NCBI GenBank assembly: GCA_028292835.1
Contig: JAQGLP010000065.1
Span: 1-13,319, forward strand
Length of the DNA: 13,319 nucleotides
Direction of reading: 5' to 3'
From: Variovorax sp.
GTDB lineage: Bacteria > Pseudomonadota > Gammaproteobacteria > Burkholderiales > Burkholderiaceae_C
The notes below the pieces were generated by a model. It did no database searches. It was given only the letters and a program-made list of their open reading frames with translations, and was not told the DNA's origin. The position numbers were made by a program, and so were the translations under genes. Within the stretch, counting starts at the first letter, position 1. Each line of letters starts with the position of its first letter. Shown one piece after another: positions 1 through 7,216 of this stretch.

Positions 1-430
1 ACGTCACGCTGGGCGACGCGCCGTCGAAACCATGCGGCGCGACATCCCTGGCGTTGTAGACCGTCGTGCGGCCGGCAGCCTCGCGCGCGGCCATCAGGTC
101 GCGCGTGACCTCGGTCTGGCCGTACACCACCACGCGCTTGCCGCCCGTGAGGCCGTGCAGGTCGATGCGGTGCCGCGCGCCGCCGAAGCTCAGTTCGATG
201 CCGTCGTGCGGCAGGCCCTCGGCGTGCATGCGCGCGCCCACCCCGGCCTCGTCCAGCAGGTCGCAGGTGGTCTGCTCGAGCACGCCGGCGCGGATGCGCC
301 CGAGCACGTACTCGCCGCTCTGGCGCTCCAGCACGATGTTGTCGACGCCGGCCTTGTGCAGCAACTGGCCGAGCAGCAGGCCGGCGGGGCCGGCGCCGAT
401 GATGGCGACCTGGGTGCGTTGGGTGCTCAT
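1..430 (-). CDS. pobA: 4-hydroxybenzoate 3-monooxygenase (PobA), N-terminal part, cut by the left window edge
   Basis: FAD-dependent aromatic hydroxylase that converts 4-hydroxybenzoate to protocatechuate in the cytoplasm using NADPH and O2. Residues 1-143 are visible. They contain the Rossmann motif GAGPAG (12-17) that binds FAD, the ERQ segment (35-37), GRIRAGVLEQ (44-53) and YGQTEVTR (103-110), all hallmarks of PobA from Pseudomonas. The Arg and Tyr that in Pseudomonas PobA (Arg33, Tyr38) favour NADPH are present here as R36 and Y41. The start ATG lies inside the stop of the upstream hydrolase gene (ATGA, 427-430) with no strong ribosome site of its own, so translation is probably coupled. 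Its substrate is the expected product of that hydrolase. The rest of the gene lies outside the window, so an intact C-terminus cannot be confirmed. Confidence 0.95.
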   Translation of the reverse strand, partial: MSTQRTQVAIIGAGPAGLLLGQLLHKAGVDNIVLERQSGEYVLGRIRAGVLEQTTCDLLDEAGVGARMHAEGLPHDGIELSFGGARHRIDLHGLTGGKRVVVYGQTEVTRDLMAAREAAGRTTVYNARDVAPHGFDGASPSVT

Positions 431-1329
431 GGCTGCGACTGCTTCGGAACTTCGGCGGGAACGGGGGTATCGAGCTTCAGCAGCCGCACCGCGTTGCCCT
501 TCAGGATGCCGGGGACGACCTCGGGCTTGAAGCCGGCGGTCTCGAAATCCTTGAGCCAGCGATCCGGCGAGATCAGCGGCCAGTCGCTCGCGAACAGCAC
601 GCGGTCCTTCAGCAGCGTGTTGGCGTACTGCACCAGTTGCTTCGGAAAGTATTTCGGGCTCCAGCCCGACAGGTCGATCCAGACGTTGGGCTTGTGCGTC
701 GCCACGCTGAGCGCCTCGTCCTGCCACGGGAAGCTCGGGTGCGCCATCACGATCTGCATGTCGGGAAAGTCGATCGCCACATCGTCCAGGTGCATCGGAT
801 TGCTGTACTCCAGCCTGAGGCCGCCGCCGCAGCGCATGCCCGAGCCGATGCCGCTGTGGCCGGTGTGGAAGACAGTCGGCAGGCCGTACTCGTTGATCAC
901 CTCGTAGATCGGCCAGGCCATCTTGTCGTAGGGGTGGAAGCCTTGCACCGTCGGGTGGAACTTGAAGCCCTTGACGCCGTACTCCTCGATGAGCCGGCGC
1001 GCCTCGCGGGCACCCATCCTGCCCTTGTGCGGATCGATGCTGGCGAAGGCGATCATCATGTCCGAATTCTTCTGCGCGGCCTCGGCGATCTCCTCGTTGG
1101 GGACGCGGCGCCGGCCCATGTTCGACTCGGCATCGACCATGAACATCACCAGGCCGATCTTGCGCTCGCGGTAATAGTCGATGCTCTCCTGGATGGTCGG
1201 GCGGCGACTCGACTTGAAGTACTTGTCGGCGGCGCGGTCGTACTCCTCGCCGTAGTTGTCGAAGGGGTTCCAGCAGCTCACTTCGGCGAGGGTGTGGGTG
1301 TCGATCGCGATCAGGATGGCGTGGTCCAT
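427..1329 (-). CDS. Amidohydrolase-superfamily hydrolase, CouO-like; probable beta-keto (hydroxyphenyl)propionyl deacetylase
   Basis: A 300-residue TIM-barrel hydrolase of the amidohydrolase-2 type. Likely metal ligands are H12 on strand 1, H155 or H158 (FHTGH) on strand 5, H197 (MAHPS) on strand 6 and D249 (ASDWP) on strand 8. The first motif reads D10-T-H-T-L14, so the second His of the usual HxH is Leu. Family knowledge: CouO of Rhodococcus jostii RHA1 is an amidohydrolase needed for growth on p-hydroxycinnamates; it is thought to replace thiolase plus thioesterase by hydrolysing the beta-keto intermediate, and needs an Asp metal ligand. The role here is inferred from family and neighbours: the gene is divergent from ligase, hydratase and dehydrogenase genes and overlaps pobA, which uses the expected product. 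The start is supported by GGAGA (minus strand of 1336-1340) six bases upstream. A decarboxylase or a lactonase-like hydrolase is possible but fits the context less well. Confidence 0.8.
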   Translation of the reverse strand: MDHAILIAIDTHTLAEVSCWNPFDNYGEEYDRAADKYFKSSRRPTIQESIDYYRERKIGLVMFMVDAESNMGRRRVPNEEIAEAAQKNSDMMIAFASIDPHKGRMGAREARRLIEEYGVKGFKFHPTVQGFHPYDKMAWPIYEVINEYGLPTVFHTGHSGIGSGMRCGGGLRLEYSNPMHLDDVAIDFPDMQIVMAHPSFPWQDEALSVATHKPNVWIDLSGWSPKYFPKQLVQYANTLLKDRVLFASDWPLISPDRWLKDFETAGFKPEVVPGILKGNAVRLLKLDTPVPAEVPKQSQP

Positions 1330-1380
1330 GACAAGTCTCCAAATGCGGGTAAGTACCGAGGTCGGGCGGCCTTTTCGGCC

Positions 1381-1409
1381 TTGAACTGGTTATTTTTCAT
1401 AACCATAAT
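1381..1409 (+). promoter_or_regulatory. Sigma-70-like promoter of the rightward hydroxycinnamate operon
   Basis: TTGAAC (1381-1386) and CATAAT (1404-1409) are separated by exactly 17 bases, the optimal spacing. They match TTGACA and TATAAT at four and five of six positions. The stretch stands out as AT-rich in otherwise very GC-rich DNA. Transcription would start near 1416, giving a leader of about 17 bases before the ATG at 1433. It is the only good promoter-like site seen ahead of the nine rightward genes, whose later gaps are 52 bases or less. Confidence 0.65.
1387..1405. promoter_or_regulatory. Putative operator: perfect 7-bp inverted repeat TGGTTAT-N5-ATAACCA
   Basis: The arms TGGTTAT (1387-1393) and ATAACCA (1399-1405) are perfect reverse complements around TTTTC. 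The repeat occupies the spacer between the -35 and -10 boxes of the rightward promoter and overlaps the proposed leftward -10. This is where a repressor would act. Size and symmetry suit a dimeric winged-helix regulator; MarR-family CouR/FerR-type repressors released by hydroxycinnamoyl-CoA are the obvious candidates from known systems, but no regulator gene lies in the window, so the family is a guess. Confidence 0.6.
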
Positions 1410-1430
1410 CGAAGCCCATCGAGATTGCAA
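1402..1430 (-). promoter_or_regulatory. Possible promoter of the hydrolase-pobA unit
   Basis: On the minus strand a TTGCAA box (1430-1425) is followed after 17 bases by TATGGT (1407-1402). Each box matches the sigma-70 consensus at four of six bases. The -10 box overlaps the right arm of the inverted repeat at 1387-1405, so one bound regulator could block both divergent promoters. This is a weaker match than the plus-strand promoter and rests on pattern alone; other AT-rich hexamers nearby could serve as the -10. Confidence 0.4.
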
Positions 1431-1432
1431 CC

Positions 1433-2206
1433 ATGAACCACCCTGACCTCCAGCTTGAAGTTCGCGACGAAGTCGCCGTGGTCCGCCTGACGCGCGGCGC
1501 CAAACGCAATGCGCTGTCGGACGGCCTCATCCTCGCACTGCGCGACACTTTTGAAAACCTGCCCGCGACGGTGCGCGCCGCTGTGCTCGACGGCGAGGGC
1601 CCGCACTTCTGTGCCGGCCTCGACCTGAGCGAACTGAAGGAGCGCGACGCCGGCCAGGGCCTGCAGCATTCACGCATGTGGCACGCCGCGCTGGAGCGGG
1701 TTCAGTACGGGCCGGTCCCGGTGATCGCGGCGCTGCACGGCGCGGTGGTGGGCGGCGGGCTCGAACTCGCCAGCGCCTGCCACATCCGCGTGGCCGACAG
1801 CACCACCTTCTACGCGCTGCCCGAGGGCTCGCGCGGTATCTTCGTCGGCGGCGGCGGCTCGGTCCGCATCCCGAAGCTGATCGGCGCCGCGCGCATGACC
1901 GACATGATGCTGACCGGCCGCGTCTACAACGCCGAGGACGGCGAGCGCGCCGGCTTCGCGCAGTACCTGGTGCCCGAGGGCACGGCCTTCGACAAGGCGC
2001 TCGAACTCGCCCGGCGCGTGGCGCAGAACGCGCCGCTGACCAACTACGCGCTGATGCACGCGCTGCCGCGCATCGCCGAGCAGACGGCAGACCATGGCTT
2101 CTTCACCGAGGCGCTCATGGCCGGCATCGCGCAAAGCGCGCCCGACGCCAAGGAACGGGTGCGGGCCTTCCTCGACGGCAAGGCCGACAAGGTCCGCAAA
2201 GCCTGA
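1433..2206 (+). CDS. Crotonase-family enoyl-CoA hydratase (hydroxycinnamoyl-CoA hydratase)
   Basis: A 257-residue crotonase-fold protein expected to add water to the 2,3 double bond of p-coumaroyl- or feruloyl-CoA. The oxyanion-hole segments are FCAGLDL (59-65) and GGG (107-109). Both acid/base glutamates of true enoyl-CoA hydratases are present: E111 in GGGLELA and E131 in LPEGS, 20 residues apart like Glu144 and Glu164 of rat mitochondrial hydratase. The hydroxycinnamoyl-CoA hydratase-lyases of Pseudomonas, which make vanillin, have lost the first of these, so this looks like a hydratase and not an aldehyde-forming lyase. It is the first gene of the rightward operon; a weak GAGA (1421-1424) lies eight bases before the ATG. 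The substrate is inferred from the ligase next to it. Confidence 0.85.
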   Translation: MNHPDLQLEVRDEVAVVRLTRGAKRNALSDGLILALRDTFENLPATVRAAVLDGEGPHFCAGLDLSELKERDAGQGLQHSRMWHAALERVQYGPVPVIAALHGAVVGGGLELASACHIRVADSTTFYALPEGSRGIFVGGGGSVRIPKLIGAARMTDMMLTGRVYNAEDGERAGFAQYLVPEGTAFDKALELARRVAQNAPLTNYALMHALPRIAEQTADHGFFTEALMAGIAQSAPDAKERVRAFLDGKADKVRKA

Positions 2207-2258
2207 TTCCGCTCTCTTCGCGCCTGCGCTGACACCCACACCGATCGACTGGACGCCC

Positions 2259-4175
2259 ATGCCCGCCAACGCCACCCCCACCGGGGCCGCAGTGCCCCGC
2301 TACCGGCCGCTCACCTTCGGCGTGCCCCACGTCACCTTGCGCGAAGGCGCCCCCGGCGTGCGCTACCTGGAGGCGACGGAGCCGTTGAACCGCTACGCCG
2401 AGCGCATGACCGACCGGCTGCTGCACTGGGCCGCGGTCGCGCCGGACCGCACGTTCATGGCGCGCCGCGAGCAACGGCCCGACGGCAGCACCGGCGACTG
2501 GCAGCACCTGACCTACGCGCAGGCGCTGCAGGGTGCGCGCCGCATCGGGCAGGCCCTGCTCGACCGCGGGCTGAACGCCGAGCGGCCGGTCGTGATCCTG
2601 AGCGAGAACAGCCTCGAGCATGCGCTGCTGTCGCTCGGCTGCATCTACGCCGGCATCCCCTACTGCCCGGCGTCGCCGGCCTATTCGACCGTCAGCCAGG
2701 ACTACGACAAGCTGCGCCACGTGTTCGACACGCTCACGCCGGGCCTGGTGTTCGCCAGCGACGCCGCGCGCTTCGGCCGCGCCATCGCCGCGGTCGTGCC
2801 GGCCGGTGTCGAGGTGGTGCTGCACCGTGGCCATGGCGGCGACGGCGATCCGGGCGCGGCGTCGCCCGCGCTTTCGGGCCGCGCCGTGACCGCCTTCGAT
2901 GCCCTGCTGGCCACCGAGGCCACCGCCGCGGTCGACGCCGCCATGGCGGCCACCGGGCCGGACACGATCACAAAGTTCCTGTTCACCTCGGGCTCCACCA
3001 AGATGCCCAAGGCCGTCATCAACACGCAGCGCATGTGGTGCGCCAACCAGGTGCAGATCGCCCAGTCGCTGCCCATGCTGGCCGAGGCGCCGCCGGTGCT
3101 GGTCGACTGGTTGCCGTGGAACCACACCTTCGGCAGCAACCACAACGTCGGCATCACGCTCTACCACGGCGGCACGCTCTACATCGACGACGGCAAGCCC
3201 ACGCCCGCGCTCATGGGCGAGACGCTGCGCAACCTGCGCGAGATCGCGCCCACGGTCTACTTCAACGTGCCGACCGGCTTCGAAGCCATCGCGCACGCCA
3301 TGGAAAACGACGCGCAGCTGCGCAAGACGCTGCTGTCGCGCGTGCGCATGTTCTTTTACTCGGGCGCGGCGCTGGCGCAGCCGGTCTGGGACAGCCTGCA
3401 CGCGACCCAGGAGGCCGAGATCGGCGAGCGCATCGTCATGGCGACCGGCCTGGGCATGACCGAGTCGGGCCCTTCCGCCATGTTCATCAACAGTCCCGAC
3501 GTGCGCGCCGGCGATGTCGGCGTGCCGACGCCCGGCATGACGCTCAAGCTGGTCGATGTCGACGGCAAGACCGAGGTACGCTACCGCGGCCCCAACGTCA
3601 CGCCCGGCTACTGGCGCGCGCCGGAGGCCACCCGCGAGGCCTTCGACGAGGAAGGCTTCCTGTGCACCGGCGACGCCGTGCAATGGATCGACGAGAACGA
3701 CATCCACCGGGGCCTGCGCTTCGACGGCCGCATCGCCGAGGACTTCAAGCTCGCCACCGGTACCTTCGTCAGCGTCGGCCCGCTGCGCGCGAAGATCATC
3801 GCGGCCGGCGCGCCCTACGTGCAGGACGCGGTGCTGACCGGCATCAACCTGAAGGAGGTCGGCGCGCTGGTCTTCCCGACGCAGGCGGTGCGCACGCTGG
3901 CGGGCCTGCCGCCCGAGGCGCCGATGTCGCAGGTGCTCGAGAGCGCGACAGTGCAGGCGCGCTTCCAGCAGGTCCTGAACGACCTGGCCAAGACCGCCAC
4001 CGGCAGCGCCGGCCGGATCGCGCGCATGCACCTGATGGCCGAGCCGCCTTCCATCGACAAGGGCGAGGTGACCGACAAGGGCTCGATCAACCAGCGCGCC
4101 GTGCTCAAGCACCGCGCCGCGCTGGTCGAGGCCTTGCACGCCGACACGCTGCCCTTCACGATCAAACCCCGATAA
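2259..4175 (+). CDS. fcs: Feruloyl/p-coumaroyl-CoA ligase (AMP-forming, feruloyl-CoA synthase family)
   Basis: A 638-residue ANL-superfamily adenylating enzyme that would convert a hydroxycinnamate, ATP and CoA to the cinnamoyl-CoA thioester, the committing step of the pathway. Adenylation motifs appear in order: FTSGSTKMPKA (242-252, phosphate loop), MATGLGMTESGP (394-405), GDAVQW (471-476), FDGR (488-491) with EDFKLATG (494-501) at the hinge, and the catalytic Lys region TDKGSINQ (605-612, K607). The whole sequence resembles the long 'feruloyl-CoA synthase' group of Burkholderiales. The reading frame stays open upstream to 2094, inside the hydratase gene, but those residues are low-complexity and unlike the family. 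The ATG at 2259 with a weak GGA five bases before is preferred; the gap to the hydratase is then 52 bases. Preference for p-coumarate, ferulate or caffeate cannot be read from the sequence; the nearby pobA points to p-coumarate. Confidence 0.88.
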   Translation: MPANATPTGAAVPRYRPLTFGVPHVTLREGAPGVRYLEATEPLNRYAERMTDRLLHWAAVAPDRTFMARREQRPDGSTGDWQHLTYAQALQGARRIGQALLDRGLNAERPVVILSENSLEHALLSLGCIYAGIPYCPASPAYSTVSQDYDKLRHVFDTLTPGLVFASDAARFGRAIAAVVPAGVEVVLHRGHGGDGDPGAASPALSGRAVTAFDALLATEATAAVDAAMAATGPDTITKFLFTSGSTKMPKAVINTQRMWCANQVQIAQSLPMLAEAPPVLVDWLPWNHTFGSNHNVGITLYHGGTLYIDDGKPTPALMGETLRNLREIAPTVYFNVPTGFEAIAHAMENDAQLRKTLLSRVRMFFYSGAALAQPVWDSLHATQEAEIGERIVMATGLGMTESGPSAMFINSPDVRAGDVGVPTPGMTLKLVDVDGKTEVRYRGPNVTPGYWRAPEATREAFDEEGFLCTGDAVQWIDENDIHRGLRFDGRIAEDFKLATGTFVSVGPLRAKIIAAGAPYVQDAVLTGINLKEVGALVFPTQAVRTLAGLPPEAPMSQVLESATVQARFQQVLNDLAKTATGSAGRIARMHLMAEPPSIDKGEVTDKGSINQRAVLKHRAALVEALHADTLPFTIKPR

Positions 4176-4196
4176 CCCAGCCAGGAGACACGCACC

Positions 4197-4961
4197 ATGA
4201 ACATCCAGGGACAAGCCGCACTCGTCACCGGGGGCGCATCCGGCCTCGGCGAAGCCACCGCGCGCGAACTGGCGCGGCTCGGCGCCAAGGTGGCCGTGCT
4301 CGACGTCAACGCCGAGCTGGCCGGGAAGGTCGCGGCCGAAATCGGCGGCGTCGCCTGTGTCTGCGACATCACCAACGCCGACAGCGTCACGGCCGCGCTC
4401 GACAAGGCCGAGGCCGCGCACGGCACAGCGCGCATCCTGATGAACGTGGCGGGCATCGGCACCGCCAAGCGCATCGTCGGCAAGGACGGCGGCGCCGCGC
4501 CGCTCGAGGACTTCGTGCGCGTGGTCAACGTCAACCTGGTCGGCGCCTACAACATCAGCCGGCTCTATGCGGCGCGCTGCACCAAGCTCGAGCCCCTCGA
4601 GGGCGGCGAGCGCGGCGTGATGCTGTTCACCGCCTCGGTCGCGGCCTTCGACGGGCAGGTCGGCCAGCAGGCCTACAGCGCCTCGAAGGCCGGCCTGGTG
4701 GGCATGACCCTGCCGATGGCGCGCGATCTCGCGCAGCACGGCATCCGCGTGTGCACCATCGCGCCGGGCCTGTTCGCCACGCCGCTGCTGAAGAGCCTGC
4801 CCGAGCCGGTCCAGCAGTCGCTGGCGGCCTCGATCCCGTTCCCGCCGCGCCTGGGCAAACCCTCGGAATTCGCCGAGCTGGCCTGCCATATCGTGACCAA
4901 CGGCCACCTCAACGGCGAAGTGATCCGGCTCGACGGCGCCTTGCGCATGGCGCCGCGCTGA
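4197..4961 (+). CDS. Short-chain dehydrogenase, HSD10-like 3-hydroxyacyl-CoA dehydrogenase
   Basis: A 254-residue classical SDR that would oxidise the 3-hydroxyacyl-CoA made by the hydratase to the beta-keto thioester. It shows the cofactor motif TGGASGLG (11-18), D36 after strand 2 (typical of NAD use), NVAG (83-86), and the catalytic S147, Y160 and K164 (YSASK). The segments TASVAAFDGQVGQ (145-157), IAPGLFATPLL (188-198) and the C-terminal GEVIRLDGALRM (240-251) closely match human type-2 3-hydroxyacyl-CoA dehydrogenase (HSD17B10), which supports an acyl-CoA substrate. AGGAGA (4183-4188) sits eight bases ahead of the ATG, and the ligase ends 21 bases upstream. In the Rhodococcus cou pathway CouN has the matching dehydrogenase step. 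Confidence 0.9.
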   Translation: MNIQGQAALVTGGASGLGEATARELARLGAKVAVLDVNAELAGKVAAEIGGVACVCDITNADSVTAALDKAEAAHGTARILMNVAGIGTAKRIVGKDGGAAPLEDFVRVVNVNLVGAYNISRLYAARCTKLEPLEGGERGVMLFTASVAAFDGQVGQQAYSASKAGLVGMTLPMARDLAQHGIRVCTIAPGLFATPLLKSLPEPVQQSLAASIPFPPRLGKPSEFAELACHIVTNGHLNGEVIRLDGALRMAPR

Positions 4962-5003
4962 AGCCGTCCCGGTTCCTGCTCACCTCCCTGGAGATTCGTC
5001 CTC

Positions 5004-6140
5004 ATGACAATCAACAAGACAATCCTCGTCGCCGCGCTGACCCTCGGCTTCCTCGGTGCCGCCCATGCCGACCTGACGGTCGGCGTGGTGCTGCCGCTCA
5101 CGGGGCCGGCTTCCGGCCTCGGCATCCCGGTCAAGAACCAGATCGCGCTGTGGCCCAAGACCATCGCCGGCGAGAACCTCAAGGTCGTGGTGCTGGACGA
5201 CGCCACCGACCCGACCACCGCCGTCAAGGACACCCAACGCCTGGTGACCGAGGACAAGGTCGACGTCATCATCGGCTCCGCGGCAACCCCGGTCGCGATC
5301 TCGATGGCCGACGTGGCCGCCGAATCGGGCACGGTCCAGCTCGCCGCCTCGCCGGCCGGCCTGCCGCCCGGCAAGGACAAGTGGACCTTCCGCCTGCCGC
5401 AGTCCAATGACGTCATGGCCTATGCCGTGGTGCAGCACATGAAGGCGCAGAAGGTCAAGACCATCGGCTTCCTCGGCTATACCGACGCCTACGGCGAACT
5501 CTGGCTCAAGGCGCTCACGGCTGAAGCCCAGAAGAACGGCATGAAGATCGTCGCCACCGAGCGCTTCGGCCGCGCCGACACCAGCGTCACCGCCCAGGTG
5601 CTCAAGCTCATGTCGGTCAATCCCGACGCCATCCTGATCGTCGCCTCGGGCAGCGGCGCGGGCATGCCACAGAAGGCGGTGATGGAGCGCGGCTACAAGG
5701 GCAAGGTCTACCAGACACACGCCGCCGCCACGCAGGACCTGATGCGCACCGCCGGCAAGGACGCCGAGGGCACCTTCGTCGTCTCGGGTCCGGCCACCGT
5801 CGCCGAGCAACTGCCCGACAACCACCCGTCGAAGAAAGCGGCGGTGGCGTTCGTGCAGCAATACGAGAAGGCCTATGGCCCGGGCTCGCGCAATCAGTTC
5901 GCCGGCCATGGCGCCGATGCGCTCACCGTGCTCGAGAAGGCCGTGCCGATCGCTCTCAAGAAGGCCAAGCCCGGCACGCCCGAGTTCCGGGCGGCGCTGC
6001 GCGACGCGATGGAGACCATGGGCCGCACGGTGCTGGCGCACGGCGTGCTCAACTGGACGCCAGACAACCACTGGGGCTACACCAATGAAACCGGCGTCAT
6101 GCTCAAAGTGGTGAACGGCCAGTTCAAGGTCGAACAGTAA
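5004..6140 (+). CDS. Periplasmic substrate-binding protein of a Liv-type ABC importer, probably for aromatic acids
   Basis: A 378-residue type I periplasmic binding protein of the LivK/LivJ group. It starts with a signal peptide: lysine at residue 5, a hydrophobic core (6-19) and a likely signal peptidase I cut after AHA (20-22). The mature protein opens with LTVGVVLPLTGPASG (24-38), the usual first strand and ligand loop of the family. It has no lipobox. GGAGA (4990-4994) lies nine bases before the start. It heads a complete importer set embedded among hydroxycinnamate genes. Related proteins such as CouP of Rhodopseudomonas palustris bind p-coumarate and similar acids, so an aromatic ligand is the best inference; branched-chain amino acids remain possible from sequence alone. 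Confidence 0.88.
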   Translation: MTINKTILVAALTLGFLGAAHADLTVGVVLPLTGPASGLGIPVKNQIALWPKTIAGENLKVVVLDDATDPTTAVKDTQRLVTEDKVDVIIGSAATPVAISMADVAAESGTVQLAASPAGLPPGKDKWTFRLPQSNDVMAYAVVQHMKAQKVKTIGFLGYTDAYGELWLKALTAEAQKNGMKIVATERFGRADTSVTAQVLKLMSVNPDAILIVASGSGAGMPQKAVMERGYKGKVYQTHAAATQDLMRTAGKDAEGTFVVSGPATVAEQLPDNHPSKKAAVAFVQQYEKAYGPGSRNQFAGHGADALTVLEKAVPIALKKAKPGTPEFRAALRDAMETMGRTVLAHGVLNWTPDNHWGYTNETGVMLKVVNGQFKVEQ

Positions 6141-6174
6141 GCCGCAACGAGGACGCGCGCAGCAAAGCCCCGCC

Positions 6175-7215
6175 ATGGATTTTTCTATCGCCAGCATCCT
6201 GACGCTGGACGGACTCACGAACGGGGCGATCTACGCACTGCTGGGCATGGGCATCGTGCTCGTGTTCACCGTCACGCGCGTCATCTTCATCCCTCAGGGC
6301 GAATTTGTCGCCTATGGGGCCCTGACTCTCGCCATCTTCCAGACCGGCCGGGTTCCGGGCACGGTCTGGCTGCTGCTGATCCTGGCAGCGGTCGCAGCGC
6401 TGATGGAACTGGTCGGCACCTGGCGCCATCGAGGCCGTGCCGCACCGGCCCTGAAGGCGGCGGCGCGGACCTTCGTCCTGCCGGCCGTGGTCTGCGCCAT
6501 TTCGGCCTGGGCAGCGCCGCGCAACCTGCCGCTGGTGGTGCAGGCGCTGCTCACGCTGGCCATCGTCACGGCGTATGGGCCGCTGGTTTATCGGGTGGCC
6601 TACCAGTCGCTCGCGGGCGCCAGTTCGCTGGTGCTGCTGATCGTCTCAGTCGGGGTCCATTTCGCGATGACCGGCCTGGGGCTGCTGTTCTTCGGTGCCG
6701 AGGGTTTTCGCAATCCTCCGTTCTGGGACGACCGCTTCGCGCTCGGCCCGCTCAATCTCAACGGCCAGACGCTGATCATCTTCGTCGCCTCGGCGGCGCT
6801 GATCGTGCTGCTGTGGCTGTTCTTCGAACGCTCGCTGTATGGCAAGGCGTTGCGCGCCACGGCCGTCAACCGGCTCGGCGCACGGCTGATGGGCATCTCG
6901 ACCCAGGCCGCAGGCCAGCTGACCTTCGCGATGGCGGCGCTGATCGGCGCGCTGTCGGGATTGCTGATCGGCCCGACCACCACGATCTTCTACGACTCGG
7001 GCTTCCTGATCGGCCTCAAGGGCTTCGTGGCCGGCGTGATCGGCGGCCTGGCGAGCTATCCGGGCGCGCTGCTCGGCGCCCTGGCGGTCGGCGCGATCGA
7101 GTCCTTCGGCTCGTTCTGGGCCAGTTCGTTCAAGGAGGTGATCGTGTTCACCATCATCCTGCCGGTGCTGCTCTGGCGCTCACTCGCCAGCGGCCACTCG
7201 GACGAGGGGCATTGA
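6175..7215 (+). CDS. livH: LivH-type ABC permease
   Basis: A 346-residue inner-membrane permease. The N-terminus (LTNGAIYALLGMGIVLVF, 14-31, then IPQGEFVAYGA, 39-49) is the typical LivH opening, and many hydrophobic segments follow up to 336. A loop at 224-241 (KALRATAVNRLGARLMGI) corresponds to the cytoplasmic contact with the ATPases. It is somewhat longer than E. coli LivH (about 308 residues); the excess is mainly a basic stretch near 83-98 plus a further hydrophobic segment (about 100-135). The ribosome site is poor: GAGGA near 6148 is too far from the ATG at 6175. It lies 34 bases after the binding protein and one base before the next gene, so coupled translation is likely. Confidence 0.9.
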   Translation: MDFSIASILTLDGLTNGAIYALLGMGIVLVFTVTRVIFIPQGEFVAYGALTLAIFQTGRVPGTVWLLLILAAVAALMELVGTWRHRGRAAPALKAAARTFVLPAVVCAISAWAAPRNLPLVVQALLTLAIVTAYGPLVYRVAYQSLAGASSLVLLIVSVGVHFAMTGLGLLFFGAEGFRNPPFWDDRFALGPLNLNGQTLIIFVASAALIVLLWLFFERSLYGKALRATAVNRLGARLMGISTQAAGQLTFAMAALIGALSGLLIGPTTTIFYDSGFLIGLKGFVAGVIGGLASYPGALLGALAVGAIESFGSFWASSFKEVIVFTIILPVLLWRSLASGHSDEGH

Positions 7216-7216
7216 C

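Noticed and set aside
1368..1380. Small hairpin GGCC-TTTTC-GGCC in the leader of the leftward unit
   Set aside because: Only four base pairs, with no riboswitch-like or attenuator structure around it.
1433..2206. Hydroxycinnamoyl-CoA hydratase-lyase (vanillin-forming) identity for the crotonase
   Set aside because: Both hydratase glutamates are present and the overall sequence differs from the Pseudomonas lyase; no aldehyde dehydrogenase is nearby, while a dehydrogenase and a hydrolase for the beta-keto route are.
2094..2258. Upstream extension of the ligase to an ATG at 2094
   Set aside because: It would overlap the hydratase gene by more than 100 bases and adds 55 low-complexity residues not seen in the family; the ATG at 2259 gives a normal start.
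2115..4907. A 930-codon open frame on the minus strand across the ligase and dehydrogenase genes
   Set aside because: Its protein is low-complexity and rich in Arg, Gly, Ala, Asp and His, with no domain motif. It is a by-product of high GC opposite well-recognised genes. The same holds for minus-strand frames at 9734-11716 and 11454-13100 and the plus-strand frame at 3035-5410.
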